The notes under the pieces: model-generated
The model's input: the letters and a program-made list of their open reading frames with translations, nothing else
What the model was told of the DNA's origin: nothing
The model's database searches: none
Assembly (NCBI GenBank): GCA_014983025.1
Contig: JADCLP010000002.1
Span: 62,001 to 126,000, forward strand
Reading direction: 5' to 3'
DNA: 64,000 nucleotides
From: Erythrobacteraceae bacterium E2-1 Yellow Sea
GTDB lineage: Bacteria; Pseudomonadota; Alphaproteobacteria; Sphingomonadales; Sphingomonadaceae
Part shown: positions 18,278 to 26,673 of the stretch, in pieces
How positions within the stretch are numbered: the stretch's first letter is position 1
Layout of the letters: every line of letters starts with the position of its first letter
Made by a program: the position numbers and the translations under genes

Positions 18278-19410
18278 ACTTTCTTGAAGGGCGTCCTTTC
18301 GCCCAAATAGATCTGATCCGTGGCGATACCGGTACGCTCTCGCTCCAGGTAATCTGCTATCGCATCACGCAGGCCCGGATGGGCAATCCAATGTGCAGAC
18401 CAAGTCTGTACCGGTTCATACCCGCGGGCAAGCTTGTGGCCGCCCTGTGCGCCAGCCTCCACACGGGCAAGCCCGCGCTCAATCGCGATCTCTATCGCCT
18501 GATAATAGCAGAGCTCAAAATGCAGGAAGCGCACATCGCGTGTGCACCCCCAGTAACGGCCGTATAGAGCATCATCGCCGACAAAATTGAGTGCACCGGC
18601 AATCGGTTGGCCATCCATTTCTGCCAGCAGCAATATGATCCGATCACCCATACGTTCCCCCAACAGAGTGAAGGCATCACGCGTGAGGTAAGGCGATCCC
18701 CATTTGCGGGCGCCGGTATCCTGATAGAAAATCCAGAACGCATCCCAATGTTCGGGCTTAATCTCGTCACCGGACAAGCGATGAATAATGACATCCTGCT
18801 GCGCCGCCGCCCGTTCCTTGCGCAAAGCTCGCCGTTTACGTGAAGCCAGCGCCGCCAGAAAATCGTCAAAATTGGTATAGCTGCGATTGTGCCAGTGGAA
18901 CTGGATATCGCTTCGCATCAGCCAGCCTGCCGCCTCGAACAAAGGCCGCTGCCCCTCTTCAATAAAGGTAGCATGGGCACCAGAAAGTCCATGCTGCTGA
19001 CACAGGCTTTCGGCTGCTTTCAGCAAATGTGGCGCGAACGCGCCATCCTTCAACAACAGCCTTGGGCCATTTGCAGGGGTAAATGGCGCAGCGATTTGAA
19101 GTTTGGGATAGTAGCTGCCACCTGCCCGCTCAAACGCATCTGCCCAGGCATGGTCGAACACATATTCGCCCTGGCTGTGCATTTTCAGATAGCTTGGCAA
19201 AGCTGCCTGCAGTTGGTCATGGCTGTCCGTCACCACGATCGGGGCAGGCTCCCAGCCAGTACCCGGCCCGACACTGCCGGAATCTTCAAGCGCAGTAAGG
19301 AATTCGTGGGAGACAAAGGGATTGCGCTTGCCTCCCAGTGCATTCCATTCTGCTGCATCGCAACTGCCGACCGATGGCGCGAGCCTGGCGTTGAGTTCTG
19401 AATCGCTCAT
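18274..19410 (-). CDS. FemAB/GNAT-fold acyltransferase-like protein
   Basis: Protein of 378 aa of the group often annotated as GNAT N-acetyltransferase or peptidogalycan biosynthesis protein. Landmarks are AEWNALGGKRNPFVSHEFL near the N-terminus, GEYVFDHAWADAFERAGGSYYPKL, FDDFLAALASRKRRALRKER and GCTRDVRFLHFELCYYQAI. The duplicated GNAT-like fold is inferred. Start ATG 19410 overlaps the preceding stop by four bases; the open frame upstream lies within the GDPD gene. Substrate unknown. Last gene of a five-gene overlapping chain. Confidence 0.85.
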   Translation of the reverse strand: MSDSELNARLAPSVGSCDAAEWNALGGKRNPFVSHEFLTALEDSGSVGPGTGWEPAPIVVTDSHDQLQAALPSYLKMHSQGEYVFDHAWADAFERAGGSYYPKLQIAAPFTPANGPRLLLKDGAFAPHLLKAAESLCQQHGLSGAHATFIEEGQRPLFEAAGWLMRSDIQFHWHNRSYTNFDDFLAALASRKRRALRKERAAAQQDVIIHRLSGDEIKPEHWDAFWIFYQDTGARKWGSPYLTRDAFTLLGERMGDRIILLLAEMDGQPIAGALNFVGDDALYGRYWGCTRDVRFLHFELCYYQAIEIAIERGLARVEAGAQGGHKLARGYEPVQTWSAHWIAHPGLRDAIADYLERERTGIATDQIYLGERTPFKKV

Positions 19411-20135
19411 GCCAGCCCCGCCCCTTCCGCAATCAAGGCATCGGTGTTGGCCAGTGCACACTGGCGCGTTTCTGGGGAATTGACCGTCCAGGTCAGGATC
19501 GGCAGACCTTTTGCGCGCAGACGCACCACCCAGGGGTTGGGCAGTGCCGCAATGTGGTAGGCAAGGAAATCGGGTTTGGCGAACCAGTACGCCAGCCAAC
19601 GCTGCCACGGCTTTTGCGTATATCCGTGCTCGTCTTCGCGCATCACCAAACCGGCTGGAATATGCGGCGCATGGCGCCCAAACCAGCGCGCCACGCGCGG
19701 ATCAAAGCTCATCACGGCAAAATGCCCGCGATAATGCGCCACCGCATCGGCCACGACGTGGCAACTGCGCACCACATCATAGCCGCGCCGTGACTTGATT
19801 TCGATCAGCAGCGGCACGCTCCCATTGATGAGTTCAAGCAATTGGCCAAGCGTTGCTGGATGCTCAATGCTATCTCGATAATGCAACCGCTGCAGATCGC
19901 TGCTGTCCAAATCTGCAACATCATCCTGAACACCGATTAAGCGGCTTAATTCCCAGTCGTGAAACACCATTGGCTGGTCATCGCGGCTGCGCTGGATATC
20001 ACATTCGATGCCCAAGCCAGCTTCAATAGCCAGCTTTGCACCTTGCAACGAATTTTCAGGAACCCGGTCCCCATGTAAGCCGCGATGGGCATATTCCCAT
20101 TGCGTCAGCCAGTTAAGGTCCGTTCGTTTATTCAC
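19407..20135 (-). CDS. Glycerophosphodiester phosphodiesterase family protein
   Basis: Hydrolyses glycerophosphodiesters to glycerol 3-phosphate and an alcohol. TIM-barrel active-site motifs are present: YAHRGLHGDRVPENSLQGA (catalytic His, Glu-Asn), GIECDIQRSRDDQPMVFHDW (metal Glu and Asp, second His) and LLIEIKSR. No signal peptide, so a cytoplasmic (UgpQ-like) enzyme. I chose the GTG at 20135, which overlaps the RidA stop by eight bases and leaves 15 residues before YAHRG as in relatives; an ATG at 20156 is the alternative. Confidence 0.9.
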   Translation of the reverse strand: MNKRTDLNWLTQWEYAHRGLHGDRVPENSLQGAKLAIEAGLGIECDIQRSRDDQPMVFHDWELSRLIGVQDDVADLDSSDLQRLHYRDSIEHPATLGQLLELINGSVPLLIEIKSRRGYDVVRSCHVVADAVAHYRGHFAVMSFDPRVARWFGRHAPHIPAGLVMREDEHGYTQKPWQRWLAYWFAKPDFLAYHIAALPNPWVVRLRAKGLPILTWTVNSPETRQCALANTDALIAEGAGLA

Positions 20136-20589
20136 CTTTGACGGCGACCACCGCATCGACTTCAACGGCAACGCCCAGCGGCAACGAGGGTGCGCCCACA
20201 GCGGCGCGTGCGTGCTTGCCTATCTCGCCGAATACATCGAGCATCAGATCGGAGGCACCGTTCACCACCTTGGGCTGGTCTGTGAAATCGGGGGTCGAAT
20301 TGACAAAGCCGCCGAGCTTTACCACGCGCCCCACCCGGTCGAGCGAGCCGAGCGCCGCCTTGAGCTGGGCCAGGATCATCAACCCACAACCGCGCGCGGC
20401 CTCGATCCCGTCCTCTAACGACACATCCTCTCCCAGGCGCCCCTTCAACAGCTCGCCATCAACGAAGGAGACCTGGCCCGAGACATATGCGAGGTCGCCA
20501 TGGATCACCACGGGGACATAGCTCGCCACCGGGGCCGCAGCCTGTGGCAGAGTGATACCCAATTCGTTCAAACGTGCTTCGATACTCAT
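20128..20589 (-). CDS. RidA family protein
   Basis: Protein of 153 aa of the YjgF/YER057c/UK114 family, which hydrolyses reactive enamine/imine intermediates or has diverged functions. The core has YVPVVIHGDLAYVSGQVSF, RGCGLMILAQLKAALGSLD and GKHARAAVGAPSLPLGVAVE, including the Arg that contacts carboxylates in RidA. The ATG at 20589 overlaps the HAD gene stop by four bases. Longer than typical 130-residue RidA because of an N-terminal extension, seen also in alphaproteobacterial relatives. Confidence 0.88.
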   Translation of the reverse strand: MSIEARLNELGITLPQAAAPVASYVPVVIHGDLAYVSGQVSFVDGELLKGRLGEDVSLEDGIEAARGCGLMILAQLKAALGSLDRVGRVVKLGGFVNSTPDFTDQPKVVNGASDLMLDVFGEIGKHARAAVGAPSLPLGVAVEVDAVVAVKGE

Positions 20590-21215
20590 CTTAGATCCTT
20601 TTCCAGTTCTTTCAGAAGCCATGGCAAGGCATGCGCCCAATTATCAATCCGCGCATGGGCATGTCCGGCCTGATGCGCGCAATCGATTTGCCCGGCGATT
20701 ATCGGCTCCCCACAGAAATGCAGCCGCGAGATATTGGGTACCGTTTCCGCAGCAGATTTGTGATGTTGCGCCAGGTCATCAATGAAGATCGCTCGTGATG
20801 GCTGGTAACGGTCCAGAATGCCTTTCAGCGCAGGGCCTTTCGGCCCCTGATTGGTGAACACCTCTGCATGAACACCGTGCTCAGCCAATTGCTGGGCGCG
20901 CATTTCACGCCGCTTGTCCTGCAGATTGGTCAAGATCACGACATCGGCCTGTTCCGCCAGTCGATTAATCCCTGCCACCGCGCCATCAATCGGCATCTGA
21001 CGGTACATTTCCGTATCGAAAAAGCTGCGCAGGAAATGCCACACATCTTCCTGTTCCAGCACGGCACCGCTTTCCTGCCAGGTCAAGGCATTCAGGAAAG
21101 TGTTATCCGTCAGGTCAAAATTCACGCCCTGATCTTCCTCCAGCCATTGCTTGAACGGCACCACCATATGCAACAGGACTTCGTCACAATCGCTTATGAT
21201 CAATGGTCGGTTCAT
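20586..21215 (-). CDS. HAD family hydrolase
   Basis: Protein of 209 aa. HAD motif I is IISDCDEVLLHM (DxD nucleophile), motif II VVILTNLQDKRR, motif III Lys in NQGPKGPALKGI, and motif IV AIFIDDLAQHHKSA with two Asp. These keep all catalytic residues, so it is likely an active phosphatase, substrate unknown. It overlaps the DUF3572 gene upstream and the RidA gene downstream by four bases each. Confidence 0.88.
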   Translation of the reverse strand: MNRPLIISDCDEVLLHMVVPFKQWLEEDQGVNFDLTDNTFLNALTWQESGAVLEQEDVWHFLRSFFDTEMYRQMPIDGAVAGINRLAEQADVVILTNLQDKRREMRAQQLAEHGVHAEVFTNQGPKGPALKGILDRYQPSRAIFIDDLAQHHKSAAETVPNISRLHFCGEPIIAGQIDCAHQAGHAHARIDNWAHALPWLLKELEKDLR

Positions 21216-21544
21216 CGGGCCAGCTCCTGTGCTGCAGCGGCCAGTTCTTCTGGCGTCACCGCCAGTGCTTCTGCACAGCGGATCATGTCAGGTTCGTGAT
21301 TGGCCAGAAATTCCAGTACGGCTGCCTGCACACTGTGTTCACCCAGGCTCTTACGTAATTGATCTGCGCTCAGCCCGGTCAAATCCAATAATCTGTCAGC
21401 CCGTTGCTCGTCCTGCAGAATCCAGCCCAACGCTGCCAGTGCCAGCGTTTCAGCCGTTAGTCCGCTGTTAGCGGGGGATGGTCGTTCCTGCAGAATTGTC
21501 AGCCGCCTTTCGGTAAGAGTAGTAACTGTTTGCCCAAGGAGCAT
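21212..21544 (-). CDS. DUF3572 family protein
   Basis: Protein of about 110 aa, helical, with the core LTAETLALAALGWILQDEQRADRLL (residues about 28-52) and FLANHEPDMIRCAEALAVTPEEL. This matches DUF3572, a short alphaproteobacterial family of unknown function. The ATG at 21544 is the first good start but leaves only nine bases to divK on the other strand, so promoters must overlap coding sequence or the true start lies elsewhere. The first of five overlapping genes. Confidence 0.7.
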   Translation of the reverse strand: MLLGQTVTTLTERRLTILQERPSPANSGLTAETLALAALGWILQDEQRADRLLDLTGLSADQLRKSLGEHSVQAAVLEFLANHEPDMIRCAEALAVTPEELAAAAQELAR

Positions 21545-21553
21545 GCACAGCCT

Positions 21554-21922
21554 GTGACACAAAGAATATTGGTGATCGAGGACAATGATCTCAACCGCAA
21601 ATTATTTTGCGATGTGCTGCGCGCGCAAGGTTTCGAAGTTGAGCCGGTGGCCGATGGGGGTAGTGCGCTGGACACCGCGCGAGCAGTTTCACCAGACCTT
21701 ATCATCATGGATATCCAGCTTCCCGATGTTTCCGGCATCGACCTGATCAAACAGGCCAAGCAGGATGCGGCGCTGGCCGACATCCCTGTCCTCGCCGTCA
21801 CTGCCTATGCCGGAAAAGGGGATGAGGAGCGTATACGACGCGCAGGTGCAGCGGGGTATCTTTCCAAACCCGTTTCGATCGTGCCCTTCATGAACACTGT
21901 CAAACAATTGTTGCCGCAATAG
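21554..21922 (+). CDS. divK: Polar differentiation response regulator DivK
   Basis: Single-domain CheY-like receiver of 122 aa controlling CtrA activity through the DivJ/PleC/DivL system in alphaproteobacteria. Phosphoacceptor Asp is in PDLIIMDIQLPDVSG, switch Thr in VLAVTAYAGKGDEERIR, and conserved Lys in YLSKPVSIVPF. The GTG at 21554 (VTQRILVIEDND) starts the domain correctly and has AAGGAG at 21536-21541; the longer TTG-initiated frame adds eight residues. Similarity to Caulobacter DivK (MDIQLP, GDEERIR, SKP) is strong. No output domain. It is not adjacent to ctrA, which lies 21 kb away. Confidence 0.87.
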   Translation: MTQRILVIEDNDLNRKLFCDVLRAQGFEVEPVADGGSALDTARAVSPDLIIMDIQLPDVSGIDLIKQAKQDAALADIPVLAVTAYAGKGDEERIRRAGAAGYLSKPVSIVPFMNTVKQLLPQ

Positions 21923-22079
21923 AATTTACCTGCTGCTGCCTTGTCATGGGCAGTTAAGCAAAAACACAGCAAGGGGTTTTCACAACCAAGGAAGCTTGAC
22001 AATCTGGGATAACAACCGCTTTGCCGCCGCATTCCCATGGCAGGCGCGCTGCCCCACCAGTTAGAAAGAGATCACAATT

Positions 22080-22322
22080 ATGGATCGCGCTGAAGTCGAC
22101 ACAACCATCCGGTCATTGATCGAACCCTTCAACAAGAAGGAAGTTGAGATCACCGACTCCACTACTTTCGCCAATGATCTGGAGTTTGACAGTTTAACAG
22201 TGATGGATTTCGTTGCCGCCATAGAGGATGAATTCGACATCATCATCAGCATGAACCAGCAGGCCGAGATCGAAAATTTTGGCCAATTGGTGGATGCCGT
22301 GGCCAAACTGCAGGATCAATAA
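22080..22322 (+). CDS. Acyl carrier protein associated with serine palmitoyltransferase
   Basis: Protein of 80 aa with one four-helix ACP fold. Phosphopantetheine attaches at Ser38 in EFDSLTVMDFVAAIEDEF. It lies 11 bases upstream of the serine palmitoyltransferase gene. In sphingomonads a dedicated ACP supplies the fatty acyl group to this enzyme, which would explain the pairing. It is distinct from the housekeeping AcpP, whose motif is DSLD; the DSLTV form here is typical of the specialised carriers. Confidence 0.88.
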   Translation: MDRAEVDTTIRSLIEPFNKKEVEITDSTTFANDLEFDSLTVMDFVAAIEDEFDIIISMNQQAEIENFGQLVDAVAKLQDQ

Positions 22323-22333
22323 AGGATATTGCG

Positions 22334-23584
22334 ATGAGCGAAGGCATCAGCCAGCCCGACCAGCCGCAAACACTGGAGGGTGACAAGGGCGATCTGTTCT
22401 CCAAATTCGATGAACTTATCGCCATGCGCGAAGGCCTGCTGGCAACCGGTGTTGAAGATCCCTTCAATCTGGTGATGGAAAAGGTGCTTTCGCCCACCCG
22501 CGCAATCTGCAACGGGCGCGATACCATCCTGCTAGGCACCTATAATTATATGGGCATGACGTTCGATCCCGATGTGATCGAGGCGGGACAGCAAGCTCTG
22601 GCCAATTTTGGCAGTGGCACCACCGGTAGCCGCGTGCTGAACGGCACATATCAGGGTCATAAGGAATGCGAAGATGCGCTGAAGGAATTTTACGCCATGG
22701 ACCATGCCATGGTGTTTTCCACCGGGTATCAGGCCAATCTGGGCATCATTTCCACCATTGCGGGCAAGGGTGATTACATCGTGCTCGATATCGACAGCCA
22801 TGCCAGCATCTGGGATGGTTGCGCCATGGGCAATGCTGAAGTCGTACCCTTCAAGCATAATGATATCGAAGCGATGGAAAAGCGCCTGCGCCGCATCCCG
22901 GAGGGTGCCGGAAAGCTGGTGGTGCTGGAAGGCGTCTACTCCATGCTGGGCGATATCGCGCCACTTGCCGAAATGGTCGCGGTCGCCAAGAAATATGGCG
23001 CGATGGTGCTGGTGGATGAAGCGCATTCGATGGGCTTTATCGGCGAACATGGCCGCGGCGTTTGCGAACAAGCCGGATGCATTGATGATGTCGATTTCAT
23101 CATCGGTACATTCTCGAAGAGCGTGGGCACTGTGGGCGGCTTCTGTGTGTCCAACCACCCCAAGTTCGAGATCATGCGGCTGGTCTGCCGTCCCTATGTC
23201 TTTACCGCTAGCCTGCCCCCCAGTGTGGTTGCGACTGCCGCGACCAGTATCCGCAAGCTGATGCAGGGATCGAACAAGCGTGCACATTTGTGGGAAAATT
23301 CAAAGCGCCTGCATGGTGGGTTGACCGGCATGGGCTTCCAGCTTGGGACAGCGGAGCCACAAAGCGCCATTGTTGCCGTGATAATGCCCGATTTACAGCG
23401 CGGCGCGGCCATGTGGGAAGCGCTGCTGAAAGAAGGGCTTTACGTCAATCTCGCCCGCCCACCGGCAACGCCCGCGAATATGACGCTGCTACGTTGCTCG
23501 CTCTGTGCAGAACATTCCGAAGAAGAAGTCGAAACGATCCTGGGCATGTTCGAACGTGCTGGCAAGGCTGTGGGAATTATTTGA
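22334..23584 (+). CDS. spt: Serine palmitoyltransferase
   Basis: PLP enzyme of the alpha-oxoamine synthase family that condenses serine with an acyl thioester to start sphingolipid synthesis. It has 416 aa. Typical motifs: DTILLGTYNYMGMTFDPDV, STGYQANLGIISTIAGKG, LVDEAHSMGFIGEHGRG and the PLP lysine in GTFSKSVGTVGGFCVSN. The sequence follows the Sphingomonas enzyme closely as I recall it, including YVFTASLPPSVVA. Other alpha-oxoamine synthases (KBL, BioF) are less alike. Sphingolipids replacing lipopolysaccharide are a hallmark of this order. Confidence 0.95.
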   Translation: MSEGISQPDQPQTLEGDKGDLFSKFDELIAMREGLLATGVEDPFNLVMEKVLSPTRAICNGRDTILLGTYNYMGMTFDPDVIEAGQQALANFGSGTTGSRVLNGTYQGHKECEDALKEFYAMDHAMVFSTGYQANLGIISTIAGKGDYIVLDIDSHASIWDGCAMGNAEVVPFKHNDIEAMEKRLRRIPEGAGKLVVLEGVYSMLGDIAPLAEMVAVAKKYGAMVLVDEAHSMGFIGEHGRGVCEQAGCIDDVDFIIGTFSKSVGTVGGFCVSNHPKFEIMRLVCRPYVFTASLPPSVVATAATSIRKLMQGSNKRAHLWENSKRLHGGLTGMGFQLGTAEPQSAIVAVIMPDLQRGAAMWEALLKEGLYVNLARPPATPANMTLLRCSLCAEHSEEEVETILGMFERAGKAVGII

Positions 23585-23602
23585 TCAGCGTGCTGTCAGT
23601 GC

Positions 23603-25216
23603 TCAGTAATAGATCGGTCCCAACCGGTCGATGACGGCAACAGCATCCAGGTCTTCATCCGCTTCTACCGCATCAAGAAGGCGGATCGTCAGCTCAGTCT
23701 TGTAACCTGTAAGGGTGCGTGAAATCTCGGATCCATACTGGGTCTTGGTCAGGTAACGCTGATAATCCTTCCGACTTTCAACTCGGAAATGTGATTTACC
23801 GTGCTCGCTGGCGACTTCCGCTGCACGCAGCACGGTCATTTCCTGTACGACAGGCCCTGATGTGGTTGAGCCCGTATATTCGACCATGATGGTGCCATCA
23901 TCATTTTCAGTTGAGCGAAATCCACTGGTCCGTTCAATCCCGCCGAGCAGGCTGGTTCCCAATGAAAAGGCACCGCCCACCAATGCACCAAGGATGTTAG
24001 GCCGAGATTTCTTGTAATCAATCAGCTCTCTCTCTGTTTCTGGAGGTAACAGCAGGCTGTCGACGATCCGCGTGATATTATTCAGTCTGATTGGACTAGC
24101 CTCAATCAAAGCGGGGAGTTCAGGCGCATCTTGGCCGCTTTGCATTTTGACATCGTTATAAGCATCATAAAGATCGCGTGTGATCGACCCGTCCTTCAGC
24201 TTCATACCCTGCACCAGTTCGGCAGCGTCAGCCAGTCGATTTTCATCAATCGCAATACGCGCCTCAACAAGGTCGGACAAAGGCTCAAATGTCTGTTGAG
24301 TAACAAGCCCGGCAATCGCTTTGGTGAACTGATTTTCATTTGTTGCACCTTGTTCTTCAATCGCCGCCCGAATTGCTTCAACGCGAGCACGTGCCTGCTC
24401 GTGCCGCCCGGTTGCGGCCAGGGCATAACTCACCAGCATCGCCTCGCTCACTGGCATAGCCCATGTCCTTAGAAGTCCGGTCAGATCACTATTGTTCCCC
24501 AGCATAGACTGGGTCGAAAGTGGCGCAGGAAAAGTCAGCGACAATTCGCCAGCTGAGGCTGCTAGTTCTTCCAGGTCAGGAGAGCCCTTTCTGCGTGACA
24601 GGGAAAGGCGCCGAGCTGAGGGATCGATGCGCTTCAAATTTTCCAGCAGGGGGTCGAACGTACCACCTTCTGGCAAGCTTGCTGCACGTAGTATCGCGGC
24701 CGATTGCTGAACCTGGATGGCGAATGGCCGTTCACCCGCCGCCCGTTCGGCAAGCTGGGCTGCAGCTTCGTGATTGCCCTGTTCATGCAATGCAAGCGCT
24801 CGCAACAAATCAAGTGACACGCCCATGCTACGCTGGAAAAAAAACTCACCCTTGTATTCTTCTACTGAAAGTTGTGCGGCATCGATATCTGCCAACGCTG
24901 CATCAAAATCGCGCGATTTCAGATGGGCTGCCGCACGCGCGCGCAACAAATGGGCACGGCGCAACGTTTGGGTGGGCCGCAGCTTGGGATTGGCGAGCGC
25001 GCGGTTGCAAGAAGCGATCTTGCTTTTCGCATCACTGCCCTGAAACATGAATGAGAATGATGATGTTGATGCCTGGCCTCGCATACCATCATCCTTGGCC
25101 TTGGGCTTGAGAAGTCCGTCGCAGCCTGAAAAGTCTTCACTGTCACCTGCCTGTACGCCCGGTGCGCATATCATGGCCATCGCAAAGACAACGATCCCCA
25201 GCCCTTTAAACCTCAT
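23603..25216 (-). CDS. Exported TPR-like protein of unknown function
   Basis: Protein of 537 aa with a cleavable signal peptide (MRFKGLGIVVFAMAMICAPG, cleavage after VQA). Residues about 60-370 are alpha-helical and look like degenerate tetratricopeptide repeats (HLLRARAAAHLKSRDFDAAL, LRALALHEQGNHEAAAQLA). The C-terminal 110 residues differ, with LRAAEVASEHGKSHFRVE and GYKTELTIRLLD, resembling the CC0125/CC1285-type lipoprotein domain. I do not know its function. Three cysteines are seen in the first 75 residues. It converges with the sphingolipid gene. Confidence 0.6.
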   Translation of the reverse strand: MRFKGLGIVVFAMAMICAPGVQAGDSEDFSGCDGLLKPKAKDDGMRGQASTSSFSFMFQGSDAKSKIASCNRALANPKLRPTQTLRRAHLLRARAAAHLKSRDFDAALADIDAAQLSVEEYKGEFFFQRSMGVSLDLLRALALHEQGNHEAAAQLAERAAGERPFAIQVQQSAAILRAASLPEGGTFDPLLENLKRIDPSARRLSLSRRKGSPDLEELAASAGELSLTFPAPLSTQSMLGNNSDLTGLLRTWAMPVSEAMLVSYALAATGRHEQARARVEAIRAAIEEQGATNENQFTKAIAGLVTQQTFEPLSDLVEARIAIDENRLADAAELVQGMKLKDGSITRDLYDAYNDVKMQSGQDAPELPALIEASPIRLNNITRIVDSLLLPPETERELIDYKKSRPNILGALVGGAFSLGTSLLGGIERTSGFRSTENDDGTIMVEYTGSTTSGPVVQEMTVLRAAEVASEHGKSHFRVESRKDYQRYLTKTQYGSEISRTLTGYKTELTIRLLDAVEADEDLDAVAVIDRLGPIYY

Positions 25217-25333
25217 CGTGCAAATCGCCTTCCTACCTGCTTGGTGAAAGGAAAAAGGGTAACGCCATGCTCGCCTCGGTCAACCGCTCCGACCATTAAA
25301 ACTACCCCTTCTGCCGATGGGATAGCACCTCAT

Positions 25334-25978
25334 TCAAGGCTGAATGCCAGTCGCTGCCTCGCACTTGTCTTTCACTTCCTGGTCACTGCCAGACAGTTGC
25401 GTCAACACGATGAAACCGCCCACCACCAGCAGGATAAAACCTGTCGTGACGATGCCAAGATATTGATCGATCACCCGTTTGATCGGCGCACCGAAGGCGC
25501 GGAACAAGATCCCGACTGTCATGAATATCAGCGCACGGGCTACCAGGCTGGCGAGGACAAATGGCAAGAAGTCCATTTCGATGAAGCCCGCGGTGATGGT
25601 CAGCAATTTGAACGGAACCGGGGTGGCACCTGCAATCAATATCGCTTCCACATCATATTCACGCAAATAACAGGCCGCGACGGGAAAACTGTCAGCCAGG
25701 CCCAGCATATTGATCAGCGGGCCGCCAATGGTGTCGTACAGGCCCCAGCCGATCAGATATCCCAATATGGCCCCTGCTACCGATGCCAGCGTGGCGATTA
25801 TGGCGAAGCGCACTGCCTTTTTCGGTTCAGCCAGACACATCAGGCCCAGCAGCGGATGCGGGGGAATCGGGAAAAAGCTTGCCTCAATGAAACAGAAAAA
25901 CGCCAGCCAACCCTGCGCATGGGGGTGGGACGCCTTGTCCATTGTCCAGTCATAAAGACCGCGCAGCATTTTCATCAT
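25334..25978 (-). CDS. YqaA/DedA-type VTT-domain membrane protein
   Basis: Protein of 214 aa with several membrane helices. The core EASFFPIPPHPLLGLMCLAEP, GAILGYLIGWGLYDTIG and GATPVPFKLLTITAGF fits the YqaA branch of the SNARE-associated/VTT (DedA-like) superfamily, which is linked to lipid flipping or envelope homeostasis. The Pro-rich re-entrant loop and the Arg-rich amphipathic segment are kept. It is the last non-GTA gene before the phage-type cluster and is transcribed away from it. Confidence 0.85.
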   Translation of the reverse strand: MMKMLRGLYDWTMDKASHPHAQGWLAFFCFIEASFFPIPPHPLLGLMCLAEPKKAVRFAIIATLASVAGAILGYLIGWGLYDTIGGPLINMLGLADSFPVAACYLREYDVEAILIAGATPVPFKLLTITAGFIEMDFLPFVLASLVARALIFMTVGILFRAFGAPIKRVIDQYLGIVTTGFILLVVGGFIVLTQLSGSDQEVKDKCEAATGIQP

Positions 25979-26069
25979 GGATTGTTCGGCCCTTCCCGTC
26001 TTTGCGGCGATTAGGCCAAGCCCGTGAACCGCGCAAGCTGATTAAAATAACCTATATGGTACTTTTTAA

Positions 26070-26098
26070 TTGACATTGTAACGCTGTTTGGTTAGAGA
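26070..26098 (+). promoter_or_regulatory. Candidate sigma-70-type promoter of the GTA cluster
   Basis: TTGACA (26070-26075), a 17-base spacer, then TAGAGA (26093-26098). The -35 element is perfect and the -10 is weak. Transcription would begin near 26105, giving a leader of about 90 bases before the first GTA gene. Predicted by eye only. Confidence 0.4.
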
Positions 26099-26125
26099 AG
26101 CGGAACATCGCGATAAACCGATTCG

Positions 26126-26150
26126 ACGGGCGGCCTCCAGGGTCGCCCGT
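26126..26150 (+). other. Leader hairpin before GTA gene 1
   Basis: Ten-pair GC-rich stem (26126-26135 with 26141-26150, one G-U pair) and a five-base loop. No run of T follows, so it is not a clear terminator. It lies inside the predicted leader of the GTA transcript and could be protective or a partial attenuator. Confidence 0.55.
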
Positions 26151-26193
26151 TTGCGTTCGGACCGTTGCTTCCCTGCGTTTTGGAGAATGACAC

Positions 26194-26673
26194 ATGGCCC
26201 AACAGCGCAACAAGCGCACCAAAATCAAGGCACAACTGAAAGAGGGCGAAAAGCCAGGACTCAATCGCCATTGGCGCGGATTGTTCCTCGATTGTCTGGC
26301 TGAGACCTCCAATGTTTCCGAAGCTGCACGCAGTGCAGGCATCAATCCCAGCCGCGCTTACAAGATCCGGCGCGAGGAACCCGATTTTGCCAGGCAGTGG
26401 ATGACCGCATTGTGGGAAGGCTACACCCATCTGGAGCTTGAAGTGCTGCGCCGCCTGCGTGAAGGTGATCTGAAAACCGAAAGTGGCGAGAAATATGATT
26501 TTGCCGCCGCCATCCGCCTGCTGAGTGCGCACCGGGACACGGCCGCACAGGCCAAGGCTGCGCAGCGCAATGTCAGCGCGGCAGAAATCCGCGCCTCCAT
26601 CGATCGCAAGGTGGAGGAAATACGGTACCGCGTGATGCAGGAAAAATCGGCAAGAGATACGCGTGACAGCTGA
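26194..26673 (+). CDS. GTA terminase small subunit (gp1 type)
   Basis: Protein of 159 aa. A basic N-terminus is followed by a helix-turn-helix (LAETSNVSEAARSAGINPSRAYKIRR, residues about 34-60) and a long helical tail rich in Ala, Arg and Glu. Position just before the large terminase and the DNA-binding fold indicate the small terminase subunit that recognises DNA for packaging. In GTAs this subunit is thought to have lost sequence specificity. GGAGA precedes the ATG. Overlaps the next gene by 11 bases. Confidence 0.82.
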   Translation: MAQQRNKRTKIKAQLKEGEKPGLNRHWRGLFLDCLAETSNVSEAARSAGINPSRAYKIRREEPDFARQWMTALWEGYTHLELEVLRRLREGDLKTESGEKYDFAAAIRLLSAHRDTAAQAKAAQRNVSAAEIRASIDRKVEEIRYRVMQEKSARDTRDS

